Positions 33,414-41,756 are shown, counted from the stretch's first letter. The stretch is 41,781 nt of DNA from Clostridiales bacterium UBA1234 (GCA_002308995.1 DBWQ01000013.1:1-41781), one strand, 5' to 3'. Numbers and translations are program-made. Notes: generated by a model not told the origin, from the sequence alone.

Positions 33414-34442
33414 TTAGTCAATATTAGTCTTTTGATCCCTCACTAGCTGACCGCAAGCAGCCGCAATATCAGAACCCAATTCTCGTCTCACCGTAGCAAC
33501 GATTCCTTGCTCATTTAAAGTATCGCGGAAAGCAAGGATTTTTTCCGTGCTGCTTTTTTCATATTTTCCGTCCTTAATTTTATTCACCGGAATTAAATTG
33601 ACATGACAAAGCATCCCTTTTAATAGCCTTGCCAAATGAATAGCATCTTCATGACTATCATTTTTCCCATCCACTAAAGCATATTCAAAAGTAATGCGTC
33701 TATTCGTTTTTTTGATGTAATCCTTACAAGCCTTCATCACTTCATCAATATGATAAGTATTGTTAATTGGCATCATTTCTGAGCGGATACTATCACGACT
33801 ACTGTGTAGAGAAATGCACAAATTGCATTGGATGTTTTCTTCAGCAAGTCTATAGATTTTAGGAACAATACCACAGGTAGAAATGCTAATATGTCTAGCA
33901 CCAATATTGAAACCCTTTGGGTCATTAATCAAACGAATCGCTTTGATGACATTATCGTAATTATCAAGTGGTTCACCAATTCCCATAAAAACAACATTGG
34001 AAATTTTTTCGCCGCTTTGTTTTTGAATTTCTAAAATTTGGCTGACAATCTCACCTGCCGTAAGGCTTCGAACAAAACCAATTTTGGCAGAAGCACAAAA
34101 ATTACATCCCATTTTGCAACCCACTTGATTAGAAACACAAGCTGTGTTACCAAATTTATATTTCATCATAACGCTTTCAATTTTGTGTCCATCGTTTAGT
34201 TCAAATAAATACTTAATCGTTCCATCCACCGACTTTTGAAATTGACTTAGTTTAAGATTTTGCAAAATATAATTGTCTTTCAGTTTTTGAATCAGTTCTT
34301 TTGACAAATCTGTCATTTCGTCAAAAGAGTCAATTTCTCGATAAAGCCATGCAAAGATTTGCTTTGCACGATACTTTTTTTCGCCTAAATTTAGTATCTC
34401 TTCTTCTAATTCCGTTAGAGTAAAATCTCGAATATTTTTCAA
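33414..34442 (-). CDS. rlmN: 23S rRNA/tRNA adenine C2-methyltransferase RlmN
   Basis: A 342-residue radical SAM enzyme. The iron-sulfur motif CKMGCNFC (CxxxCxxC) is in the first half, and GIGEPLDN follows. The C-terminal methyl-carrying cysteine is in AAACGQL. It methylates A2503 of 23S rRNA and A37 of some tRNAs. The start is TTG (34440-34442), six bases after AGGAAGGA. Confidence 0.96.
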   Translation of the reverse strand: MKNIRDFTLTELEEEILNLGEKKYRAKQIFAWLYREIDSFDEMTDLSKELIQKLKDNYILQNLKLSQFQKSVDGTIKYLFELNDGHKIESVMMKYKFGNTACVSNQVGCKMGCNFCASAKIGFVRSLTAGEIVSQILEIQKQSGEKISNVVFMGIGEPLDNYDNVIKAIRLINDPKGFNIGARHISISTCGIVPKIYRLAEENIQCNLCISLHSSRDSIRSEMMPINNTYHIDEVMKACKDYIKKTNRRITFEYALVDGKNDSHEDAIHLARLLKGMLCHVNLIPVNKIKDGKYEKSSTEKILAFRDTLNEQGIVATVRRELGSDIAAACGQLVRDQKTNID

Positions 34443-34469
34443 TATAAATCCTTCCTTTTTAAAAAATGA

Positions 34470-35747
34470 TTACTCTTTCTTTAATACTGCAATAAAGAAT
34501 CCATCTGTCCCATCAATGTGAGGGTATAAATTGATTTTTTCTTCTAGAATAAATTCTGGATGTTTGGCTAAAAACTTTTCAATTTGTTCTTCATTTTCTT
34601 GTTTGAACACCGTGCAAGTACTATAGACAAGTTTTCCTCCTGAGCGTAAATATTCTGAGCATGTATTGAGAATTTTTTCTTGGATTTGCGCCATTTCGGC
34701 TATGTCTTCTGCTTTTCTCTGCCATTTGATATCTGGTTTCTTGCGAATTACACCAATACCAGTGCACGGAACATCCAAGAGAATCTTATCATAATGATCT
34801 TTTAAAAGCCCTTGATATTCGGTAGCATCTTTTACTTCTGCCTTGATAATGTTAATTTCTAATCGACTTGCCGTCTCTTCTACTAATTTGACGCGATGTG
34901 GATGAATATCCCAAGCATCAATTCTTCCCTCATTCTGCATTAAATCTGCCAAATAGGTTGTTTTTCCACCCGGAGCACTACAAGCATCCAATATTTTTTC
35001 TCCAGGAAGAGGATTTAGTTTTAAACAGGCAAGTTGAGCAGCCTCATCTTGCACCACAAATAACTGTGTACCAAAATCAGCTACTGTTTTGGTAATGATA
35101 CTATCCGGTAGTTCTCCCTTCTTACAATCAATATTTTTTAATCGTAGTAAATGAAACAATTCATCTCTAGATGTTTTAACAGTATTGGCACGAATGGTAA
35201 TATCTGTTTTTTGATTATTCGCATTTAACAATTCAGTTACAAATTTTTTGTCATATTGCTTTAAAAGTTCATCCACCAACCACAATGGATGCGAAGTAAC
35301 AATTGAGATGAGTTCTGCTTCTAAAATTGGTTTTGTACTTAAAAAATCCAAAAGCTTTTCCATCTCATTTTTTTCAATTTTATGTAGAATCGCATTCACA
35401 AATTTACTAGAAGCTTCATGGCCATATTTTTTAGCCAATTTTACGCTTTCATTCACTGCAGCACTAATAGGTATTTTATCTAAAAAAACAATTTGATAAA
35501 TTCCCATTCTTAAAATATTGAGTATCCATGGTGAAATCTTTTTAATTTTAATAGACGAATACATCATGATAATTTCATCAAGTGTCATCTTCCACGTTAG
35601 TACTCCATAAACAATTTCGGATGTTAGTGCTTTATCCACATTAGACAAATCACTTTTCTTTAATTCCTTATCAATTTGAATATTGGCATATCCTTCTCCA
35701 TATTCTATTCTATATAAGATGTTTAGTGCTAGTTCTCTGGCTGTCAT
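34470..35747 (-). CDS. rsmB: 16S rRNA m5C967 methyltransferase RsmB
   Basis: 425 residues. The N-terminal NusB-like RNA-binding domain is about 1-140, followed by the SAM methyltransferase core: ILDACSAPGGKTTYLADLM (SAM), DVPCTGIGVIRKKPDIKW and STCTVFKQENE (catalytic cysteines). AAAGGAG lies five bases before the ATG. It is the first gene of the rsmB-rlmN-prpC-prkC-rsgA-rpe cluster. No clear promoter is visible, so read-through past the weak terminator at 35794-35814 is possible. Confidence 0.95.
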   Translation of the reverse strand: MTARELALNILYRIEYGEGYANIQIDKELKKSDLSNVDKALTSEIVYGVLTWKMTLDEIIMMYSSIKIKKISPWILNILRMGIYQIVFLDKIPISAAVNESVKLAKKYGHEASSKFVNAILHKIEKNEMEKLLDFLSTKPILEAELISIVTSHPLWLVDELLKQYDKKFVTELLNANNQKTDITIRANTVKTSRDELFHLLRLKNIDCKKGELPDSIITKTVADFGTQLFVVQDEAAQLACLKLNPLPGEKILDACSAPGGKTTYLADLMQNEGRIDAWDIHPHRVKLVEETASRLEINIIKAEVKDATEYQGLLKDHYDKILLDVPCTGIGVIRKKPDIKWQRKAEDIAEMAQIQEKILNTCSEYLRSGGKLVYSTCTVFKQENEEQIEKFLAKHPEFILEEKINLYPHIDGTDGFFIAVLKKE

Positions 35748-35793
35748 ACATACTCCTTTCCACGCTCTATCAATGGCTGATAATGTGCAAAAG

Positions 35794-35814
35794 GAGCGAC
35801 ATACAAAGTCGCTC
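35794..35814 (-). terminator. Weak terminator after the TagO-WecB fusion
   Basis: GAGCGAC (35794-35800) pairs with GTCGCTC (35808-35814) around a 7-base loop. Only four T residues follow on the minus strand (CTTTTGC). Confidence 0.6.
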
Positions 35815-35875
35815 TCTATCTTTCACTAAAAAATACTCTTGGTTCGTGAATAACGTTTTTGGCAAAACGATTTTC

Positions 35876-38104
35876 TTACATATCCTTTGGTTTCTCCTTA
35901 ATGGTTCCAAAATAATACTTAATTGCTTCGATAATACGCTCCGAAGCAAGACCATCACCATACGGATTAGCCGCTTTGCTCATCGTCGCATATGCCTCAT
36001 TATCATTTAATAGTTTGGTTGCTTCTTCTATAATCAGTGCTTTATCCGTTCCTACAATTTTTACTGTGCCAGCAGTTACTGCTTCTGGGCGTTCTGTTTC
36101 TCTTCTAAGTACTAATACTGGTTTACCAAGAGAAGGGGCCTCTTCTTGGATACCGCCAGAATCTGTCAAAACCATATATGACTTGTTAATTAAGTTGTGG
36201 GTTGTGATAACATCTAACGGTTCAATCAAATGCACATTTTTTACTTTTCCTAAAACATCCTTAGCCGTTTTTTGCACTGCCGGATTCAAATGTACTGGAT
36301 AAACCACCTCCACATTTTTGTTTTTCTCAGCAATTTCTTTGACTGCTTCACAAATATTTTTGAGTGGTTCTCCTAAGTTTTCACGTCTATGGGCTGTCAT
36401 AAAGATGATTTTCTTTTTAAAATTTAATTTTGCTAAAACAGGATGCTCAAATTGATAATTATCTTTTACGGTTGTTTTTAAAGCATCAATGACAGTATTT
36501 CCTGTGATATAAATATTTTCTTCTGGTACAAGCTCTTTAAGTAAGTTGTTCTTATTGTTTTGCGTTGGAGAAAAATATAAATCAGCAATTTGTGTGACAA
36601 GTTTACGATTCATCTCTTCTGGATATGGAGAATACTTATCATAAGTTCTAAGTCCAGCTTCTACATGACCAACTCTTATTTTAGAATAAAAGGCCGCAAG
36701 AGACGCCGCAAATGTCGTTGTAGTATCACCATGAACTAATATCATATCTGGATTTTCTTTGGTAATAACCTCATTTAGCCCCTCTAACACTTTGGAAGTA
36801 ATATGTGTTAAAGTTTGGCAATCTTTCATCACATTCAAGTCATACTCAGGCTTAATTTGAAAAGCTTCTAGCACTTGATCTAACATTTGTCTGTGTTGCG
36901 CTGTCACACACACGATGGTATCAATTTCTGAATGTTCCTTTAGTTTTAATGCTAGTGGACACATTTTAATTGCTTCTGGTCTTGTACCAAATACCAACAT
37001 CACTTTTATCTTTTCGCCCTTTGGCTTTATTTCTTCTAACTTTTTAATGACATTTTCTTCTTTTGTTTCTTTGCGATGTGCCGATAAAATATTCTTAGAT
37101 CCAAGAATTGATAATACCGCTAAAATCATTGCTAAAGTAACTACTTTCCAAATATCGCTTTCTAAAATAATCACTGCAAAGATTCCAAGAAGTGCTGTCA
37201 ATGCATATAAAATCACAACCGCTTGTTTTTGAGAAAGTCCTGCATCAATTAAACGATGATGAATATGACCACGGTCTGCTTGCATGATAGATTTATGATG
37301 TAAAATTCTTCTACAAATGGCAAATAACGTATCAAAAATAGGAAGGCCTAAAATAACCACTGGAAGTACAATTGTCATCACCGTATATGTTTTTGCCATC
37401 CCTATCATCGAAAGTGTGGCAAGCACAAAACCCAAGAAATTAGACCCCGCATCTCCCATAAATGTCTTAGCAGGATTAAAATTAAATGGTAAAAAGCCAA
37501 TCAATCCACCCAAAAGTGCTGCTACTAAAATAATGGCAATTTCACTAGCACCATTTAAGATAAAGATAACCAATAAGGAAAGCGTAGAAATGGCAGACAC
37601 ACCTGTTGCCAAGCCATCCAACCCATCAATCAAATTGAGTGCATTCGTAACGCCAACCAGCCAAAAGTATGTGATAATAATAGAAAGCACATCATTTAAG
37701 CCATATATCACTAAAAATGGAATATTGATATAACAAATTCTAAGACCACTTAATATCACACAAATAGCACCAATCGATTGGCCTAAAAACTTTTTCCATG
37801 GAGTAAGTCCCTTGGTATCATCCCAAAAACCAGTCACAGCAACAATGCCAGCGCCTATAAAAAATCCCATTAAATTAGGCATATTCAGAATGGTTGATGT
37901 TAACATGATATAGGTCGTTGAAACCAAAAATGCCATAATAAATGAAAGACCACCAATTCTAGGCATTGGCTTTGCATGAACCTTTCTTTCATCTTTTGGA
38001 ATATCAATTGCTCCCACTCGATAAGCAAGTTTAATTGTAAAGGGAGTAAAAATTGCACTGCAAAGTGCCGCTAAAATAAATACTATAATACTGTTAATTA
38101 CCAT
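35876..38104 (-). CDS. Fusion: WecA/TagO-type GlcNAc-1-P transferase + UDP-GlcNAc 2-epimerase (WecB/MnaA)
   Basis: 742 residues in one uninterrupted frame. Residues 1-340 form a polytopic MraY/WecA/TagO-family transferase (about 10-11 helices; DERKVHAKPMPRIGG, NLIDGLDGLATG, FMGDAGSNFLG, HIHHRL), which starts a wall or surface polymer by loading GlcNAc-phosphate on undecaprenyl phosphate. A charged linker (about 345-370) leads to a complete non-hydrolysing UDP-GlcNAc 2-epimerase (VMLVFGTRPEAIKMCPL, VHGDTTTTFAASLAAF, GHVEAGLRTYDKYSP, LTDSGGIQEEAPSLG) that makes UDP-ManNAc. The two are usually separate genes. The fusion would put the first two steps of ManNAc-GlcNAc linkage-unit synthesis on one membrane protein. 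AAGGAAAT precedes the ATG. Confidence 0.92.
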   Translation of the reverse strand: MVINSIIVFILAALCSAIFTPFTIKLAYRVGAIDIPKDERKVHAKPMPRIGGLSFIMAFLVSTTYIMLTSTILNMPNLMGFFIGAGIVAVTGFWDDTKGLTPWKKFLGQSIGAICVILSGLRICYINIPFLVIYGLNDVLSIIITYFWLVGVTNALNLIDGLDGLATGVSAISTLSLLVIFILNGASEIAIILVAALLGGLIGFLPFNFNPAKTFMGDAGSNFLGFVLATLSMIGMAKTYTVMTIVLPVVILGLPIFDTLFAICRRILHHKSIMQADRGHIHHRLIDAGLSQKQAVVILYALTALLGIFAVIILESDIWKVVTLAMILAVLSILGSKNILSAHRKETKEENVIKKLEEIKPKGEKIKVMLVFGTRPEAIKMCPLALKLKEHSEIDTIVCVTAQHRQMLDQVLEAFQIKPEYDLNVMKDCQTLTHITSKVLEGLNEVITKENPDMILVHGDTTTTFAASLAAFYSKIRVGHVEAGLRTYDKYSPYPEEMNRKLVTQIADLYFSPTQNNKNNLLKELVPEENIYITGNTVIDALKTTVKDNYQFEHPVLAKLNFKKKIIFMTAHRRENLGEPLKNICEAVKEIAEKNKNVEVVYPVHLNPAVQKTAKDVLGKVKNVHLIEPLDVITTHNLINKSYMVLTDSGGIQEEAPSLGKPVLVLRRETERPEAVTAGTVKIVGTDKALIIEEATKLLNDNEAYATMSKAANPYGDGLASERIIEAIKYYFGTIKEKPKDM

Positions 38105-38157
38105 AAATAATTTCCTTTCAAACTAATTCTATATCCTTTTTCTAAAGCACTCATGAT

Positions 38158-38610
38158 TTAGTATTCTTGCATATGATGCTTTTCGTACTCTTCAATCATT
38201 TGCACACGTCTTTCGTGTCTTCCTCCAAGAGCTTCAGAAGAAAGCCACATACAAATATACTCTTCGGCAGCCTCTATGGTTGTATCATCGGCTCCAATCG
38301 TAATGACATTGACATGATTATCTTCTTTGGCATGTCTTGCATCTTTAATTGAAGAAATAGGACCACTTCTAATGCCTTTTACTTTATTGGCACAAATGCT
38401 CATTCCAATCCCGCTTCGACAAATTAATACCCCTGCCTCGCATTCTCCATTTGCCACACTCTCTGCAACCTTAAAGGCAAATTCAGGGTAATCATCTTCT
38501 GGATTTTCTGTATATGCACCAAAATCTTTAAATTCAATTTCTCCCTCAAAAACACTTTTTAACTCTTCTTTTAATTGAAAGCCTCCGTGATCTGCTCCAA
38601 TCGCTATCAT
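38158..38610 (-). CDS. rpiB: Ribose 5-phosphate isomerase B
   Basis: A 150-residue RpiB/LacAB-family sugar-phosphate isomerase. The substrate-binding ADHGGFQLKEEL is at the N-terminus, and the catalytic cysteine lies in VLICRSGIGMSICANKV; the family usually has GTGIG here, so RSGIG is unusual. NVITIGAD is the later block. The segment SGPISSIKDARHAKED departs from the common family sequence, so another aldose-ketose substrate is possible. It lies 53 bp upstream of the fusion gene and is probably co-transcribed with it from the promoter at 38743-38770. Confidence 0.88.
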   Translation of the reverse strand: MIAIGADHGGFQLKEELKSVFEGEIEFKDFGAYTENPEDDYPEFAFKVAESVANGECEAGVLICRSGIGMSICANKVKGIRSGPISSIKDARHAKEDNHVNVITIGADDTTIEAAEEYICMWLSSEALGGRHERRVQMIEEYEKHHMQEY

Positions 38611-38742
38611 CTACTTTCCTCCTTTATCATAAGTCCTATTATCTTGGTTTTTTACTTATCAAACGATACTTCTTCTATTTAGTTGTAAAAAATACCATTT
38701 ATGTATTATTTCCACTTTTGATGATTCAATTTTGCTGCTATC

Positions 38743-38770
38743 ATTATACAATAAATCCAAAAAAAATCAA
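38743..38770 (-). promoter_or_regulatory. Promoter of rpiB and the fusion gene
   Basis: On the minus strand: TTGATT (38765-38770), a 16-bp spacer and TATAAT (38743-38748). Confidence 0.7.
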
Positions 38771-38794
38771 TAGTTGCCCCCCTTAGTATACAAC

Positions 38795-38844
38795 AAAAAG
38801 CGCTTGTAGCTTCCATTAAATGGATATTACCACAAGCGCTTTTT
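38795..38844 (-). terminator. Terminator of the SGD-repeat gene
   Basis: A 13-bp stem (AAAAAGCGCTTGT 38795-38807 with 38832-38844) with an inner ATCCATT/AATGGA-type hairpin. It lies 10 bp beyond the stop codon, with T runs on the minus strand. Confidence 0.88.
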
Positions 38845-38854
38845 TTTCATTCAA

Positions 38855-39958
38855 TTAATGATTCCCATATGGGCTTTCTGGCGAATCCCAACCACTTGGT
38901 ACGCCATCTGGATCTTCTTCCTCTTCCTCATCATAAATTACCATTGAAGGGTCCTCACTCACATTGGATGGCTTTGTAGGACTAGGCGTTGGTGTAGGTG
39001 TTGGAGTAGGCGTTGGAGTTGGCTTTGGTTTGGTTGGCTTCTTAGTTGGAGTAGGTGTTGGCGTAGGCGTTGGAGTAGGTTCATTATCACCAGATTTTGC
39101 GCCATCTCCTGAAACTGTTTCATTATCACCAGAATGCGCAATATCCCCAGAAGCAAGTTGAGTATCTCCAGAGTTTGCACTATCACCTGAAACGGCTTGA
39201 TTATCACCAGATTTTGCAGAATCTCCTGATGGAAGACTTTCACCAGAAAGTACTTGCTTATCACCTGATTCATTACTTACAACTGGTACCATTTGTGTAT
39301 CTTCCGGATTCTTAGCATCCCCTGAAACTAACGTTTTTTCTCCAGAATCCTTCACTTGGGTTTTATCTCCACTTACCGTTTTGGCTTTATATGGAATAGT
39401 AACAGAATCAACATTATTCTTAAAAGCAGTTACGATGTATTCCTTTAAGGCGTCCATATCAACTGTAATTTCTCCCTCATCACCTACAAGTTCATCTAAC
39501 GCTTTCGAAAGTTTCTTTTCATTTAAAACATAATTTACTTCAATGACTTCATCTTTGAAATAGCTTTTGATAACCTTACCAACACTAGCATATTCTTTGC
39601 CATTTCTGCCATATTCATAGGCTTCTGAGGCAAGTTCCTCTTCATCTTTTTCAGCATGAAAGCCAATGGAAGTAGTTGTTACAGTCACTTGCTTAGTTCC
39701 TGCAACCAATATTAATTTTCTAAGTTCTTCATCTAATAAGCTTTCTTCAATTAGTTCTGCTGCTTCCTCCCTTGTTTTTAGGCCGACGTTAACATCTCCT
39801 ACATAAACATTAGCTAGAATTTTGTTTTCTAGTTGTTTGGAGATCATTAGCATCGCAAGTAAAGCAACGATAACTAAAACCAGTACAATCACACCTAAAA
39901 TGATGATTTTACTGGTTGAATTCCTAGCTTCTTTTTCAGAATATAACAATTGATTCAT
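38855..39958 (-). CDS. Membrane-anchored YoaR/PG_binding_4-like protein with SGD and TP repeats
   Basis: 367 residues. One membrane helix (about 18-40) is followed by an extracellular domain (about 45-190) like the 'putative peptidoglycan binding' domain found before VanW (start ILANVYVGDVNVGLKTREEA; IGFHAEKDEEELASEAYEYG). Residues 196-292 are degenerate SGD repeats, the clearest being a 13-residue unit of the form VSGDxAxSGDNxx. Residues 294-328 are a (TP)n tract broken by KKPTKPK, a wall-spanning spacer. The C-terminus is acidic (EEEEEDPDG). The VanW catalytic domain is missing. The role is unknown, probably wall-associated. Confidence 0.82.
   Translation of the reverse strand: MNQLLYSEKEARNSTSKIIILGVIVLVLVIVALLAMLMISKQLENKILANVYVGDVNVGLKTREEAAELIEESLLDEELRKLILVAGTKQVTVTTTSIGFHAEKDEEELASEAYEYGRNGKEYASVGKVIKSYFKDEVIEVNYVLNEKKLSKALDELVGDEGEITVDMDALKEYIVTAFKNNVDSVTIPYKAKTVSGDKTQVKDSGEKTLVSGDAKNPEDTQMVPVVSNESGDKQVLSGESLPSGDSAKSGDNQAVSGDSANSGDTQLASGDIAHSGDNETVSGDGAKSGDNEPTPTPTPTPTPTKKPTKPKPTPTPTPTPTPTPSPTKPSNVSEDPSMVIYDEEEEEDPDGVPSGWDSPESPYGNH
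39083..39373 (-). repeat. In-gene repeats encoding SGD motifs
   Basis: Degenerate tandem repeats inside the anchored protein. The best-formed copies are 39 bp (13 residues, two SGD motifs each) and appear about four times from 39083 to 39245. More diverged copies lie upstream in the gene. A (TP)n-coding stretch follows at 38975-39079. Copy-number change would keep the frame. Confidence 0.8.
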
Positions 39959-39992
39959 TTTTTACCACCTTTTTCTTACAAATTCCTTTATT

Positions 39993-40021
39993 ATTTTACC
40001 ATAAATTCCAGAAAAAAACAA
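39993..40021 (-). promoter_or_regulatory. Possible promoter of the SGD-repeat gene
   Basis: On the minus strand: TTGTTT (40016-40021), a 17-bp spacer and TAAAAT (39993-39998), 34 bp before the start codon. The -35 box is weak. Confidence 0.45.
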
Positions 40022-40260
40022 CAACTTTTTATGTAAAATTTGGAAAATTTGCCTATTTTTTTGAAATTTCTTCAAAAAATATGAAAAAAGAGGTATTTCA
40101 GACTACTTTAGGGAAGATTTCGAGAAAAATATAGAATCATTTTGGGGCAGTTTCTCCCCTTATTATCCCTATTTTCGATACCTATTTTCCGTTTCTAAAA
40201 CCATTAAAATATTTTTGGAAAGTGGGAGTAAAAAAATATTACATTTTTTACAAAAAAAAC
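40022..40260. other. Non-coding AT-rich region between divergent genes
   Basis: With the flanking promoters this makes a 368-bp gene-free stretch. It is very AT-rich with many A and T runs. I see no open frame with a ribosome site, no convincing RNA motif and no long inverted repeat; it is probably just divergent promoter and upstream-element sequence. Confidence 0.5.
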
Positions 40261-40289
40261 TTGCAGTTTTATTTTATTATCTATATAAT
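40261..40289 (+). promoter_or_regulatory. Promoter of the CBM-like gene
   Basis: TTGCAG (40261-40266), a 17-bp spacer and a perfect TATAAT (40284-40289), preceded by long A and T runs that look like an UP-type element. Confidence 0.8.
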
Positions 40290-40326
40290 TGACTTAACAA
40301 AAGATAAAATTTAAGGAGTGAATACC

Positions 40327-40788
40327 ATGACAGTTACAGAAAACGTTGTTTTTGATACCGAAAAATTAATAGAAGGAAGGACCGCAAAGCTTACTTACAC
40401 AGGCGCTTTGGCAACCCCATCCACCAACGAGGTTTATGTTCATTATGGTTTCGGTTTACTTTGGGAAAACATTCAAGAGATTAAATTAGATAAAGTTGAT
40501 GACACCACCTACGAGACAGAAATCAATTTGGTACCTTCCTATGATAGCATTAATTTCTGTTTTAGAGATGATAATAACAACTGGGATAATAATGATGCCA
40601 AAAACTATACTGCTGAAATCTCTAAAGAAGAGGTAACTGTTACAAAGACTGAGTCTGTTGCTATTGATGTTCCAAGGCTTAAAAAATCATATTTAATCGC
40701 TAAAAAGTTAAAAATCACTTTTTATAAGATTATCACTTATATTCCTAGAGCTTTTTCAGGAACCCTTAAGAAAAAAGCTAGAAATTAA
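40327..40788 (+). CDS. Stand-alone carbohydrate-binding-module protein with basic tail
   Basis: 153 residues from the ATG at 40327, eight bases after AAGGAG; the GTG at 40318 would touch that site and is rejected. Residues about 10-100 form one CBM25/CBM53-like beta-sandwich (VYVHYGFGLLWENIQEI; INFCFRDDNNNWDNNDAKNY with the aromatic and Asn/Asp cluster), typical of starch- or glycogen-binding modules. A basic, hydrophobic helical tail follows (about 118-153, KKSYLIAKKLKITFYK). There is no signal peptide, so it is predicted to be cytoplasmic, perhaps linking glycogen to the membrane. Substrate and role are inferred. Confidence 0.72.
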   Translation: MTVTENVVFDTEKLIEGRTAKLTYTGALATPSTNEVYVHYGFGLLWENIQEIKLDKVDDTTYETEINLVPSYDSINFCFRDDNNNWDNNDAKNYTAEISKEEVTVTKTESVAIDVPRLKKSYLIAKKLKITFYKIITYIPRAFSGTLKKKARN

Positions 40789-40804
40789 TTCAATAAAAAC
40801 TCAT

Positions 40805-40828
40805 AAGACCGGCTGATATGTCGGTCTT
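40805..40828 (+). terminator. Terminator of the CBM-like gene
   Basis: AAGACCGGC (40805-40813) pairs with GTCGGTCTT (40820-40828), with one G-T pair and a 6-base loop, followed by TTATT. Confidence 0.8.
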
Positions 40829-40872
40829 TATTAAATTACATAACAATAGTAATCATGAAAGGATGCGATACT

Positions 40873-41595
40873 ATGTCAAAAACCGTAATCGTTACTGGTG
40901 GGTCTAGAGGAATTGGTAAGGCCATTGCCCAAAAATTTGCCGAAGAAGGTTATAACGTTCTATTAAACTATCATAAATCAGAGTTTTCAGCTGTTGAAAC
41001 AGCCAAAAAGTATAATAATATTGATGTTTTTAAGGCAGATATCTCAAGTCCTAAAGATGTGGAAGCAATGATTAACTATGCAAAGGAAAAATACAAAAAA
41101 ATCGATGTATTAATCAATAATGCTGGAATTTCCTCTACTGGTCTGTTGCAAGACTTATCCTTAGAGGAATGGAATCATTTATTTGAAGTCAATGTAACAG
41201 GCACTTTTCTAGTTACCCGTGAAGTACTTCCGCATATGATTGCACAAAAAGGAGGAAAAATCATCAATATATCCTCTGTTTGGGGCTTAATTGGCGCCTC
41301 AACAGAAGTGGCCTATTCTGCCACCAAAGCTGCTATTATTGGCTTTACCAAAGCCTTAGCCAAAGAAGTTGGGCCGTCTAATATTACTGTCAATAGCATT
41401 GCGCCAGGCATTGTTATGACAGATATGGTTAGTAACCTATCTGTAGAGGAATTTGACCAAATTAGAAATGAAATTCCATTAGGACAAATAGGGTCTACAG
41501 AAGATATTGCAGACGCTGCTTTCTATTTAGCAAGCGATAGCGCAAACTATATTACAGGGCAAGTACTATCCCCAAACGGTGGGTGGGTTATGTAA
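40873..41595 (+). CDS. Short-chain dehydrogenase, FabG-like 3-oxoacyl-ACP reductase
   Basis: 240 residues from the ATG at 40873, nine bases after AAAGGA; an upstream ATG at 40855 lacks a site. It is a classic SDR: the NAD(P) loop is TGGSRGIG (8-15), NNAG is at 82-85, and the catalytic set is N108, S135, Y148 and K152 (YSATK). The end NGGWVM is typical of FabG. No other fatty acid synthesis genes are nearby, so it could be FabG or another ketoreductase. Confidence 0.9.
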   Translation: MSKTVIVTGGSRGIGKAIAQKFAEEGYNVLLNYHKSEFSAVETAKKYNNIDVFKADISSPKDVEAMINYAKEKYKKIDVLINNAGISSTGLLQDLSLEEWNHLFEVNVTGTFLVTREVLPHMIAQKGGKIINISSVWGLIGASTEVAYSATKAAIIGFTKALAKEVGPSNITVNSIAPGIVMTDMVSNLSVEEFDQIRNEIPLGQIGSTEDIADAAFYLASDSANYITGQVLSPNGGWVM

Positions 41596-41617
41596 TAGGA
41601 TATCTTAAAAAAGCTAG

Positions 41618-41644
41618 AGAGCTGAGGTATTTCAGCTCTTTTTT
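41618..41644 (+). terminator. Terminator of the SDR gene
   Basis: AGAGCTGA (41618-41625) pairs with TCAGCTCT (41632-41639) around a 6-base loop, followed by five T residues. Confidence 0.88.
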
Positions 41645-41693
41645 GATAAGTGTTTCCCCCATTTTCCATGAGAAAAATTTCTTAAAAATTTTG

Positions 41694-41722
41694 TTGACAT
41701 GAGGCTGAATATGTAGTAACAT
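41694..41722 (+). promoter_or_regulatory. Promoter of the tRNA gene
   Basis: A perfect TTGACA (41694-41699), a 17-bp spacer and TAACAT (41717-41722). A 12-bp perfect palindrome, AAGTTGCAACTT, lies at 41737-41748, between the expected transcript start and the tRNA. Confidence 0.7.
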
Positions 41723-41756
41723 ATAAGAGCAGTTGCAAGTTGCAACTTACACATAT

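Noticed and set aside
38964..39161. A plus-strand open frame of glycine-valine repeats
   Set aside because: It is the complementary-strand shadow of the (TP)n tract in the minus-strand anchored protein and has no ribosome site.
38975..39373. CRISPR array
   Set aside because: The repeats are in frame, lack unique spacers of constant length, and encode SGD and TP motifs.
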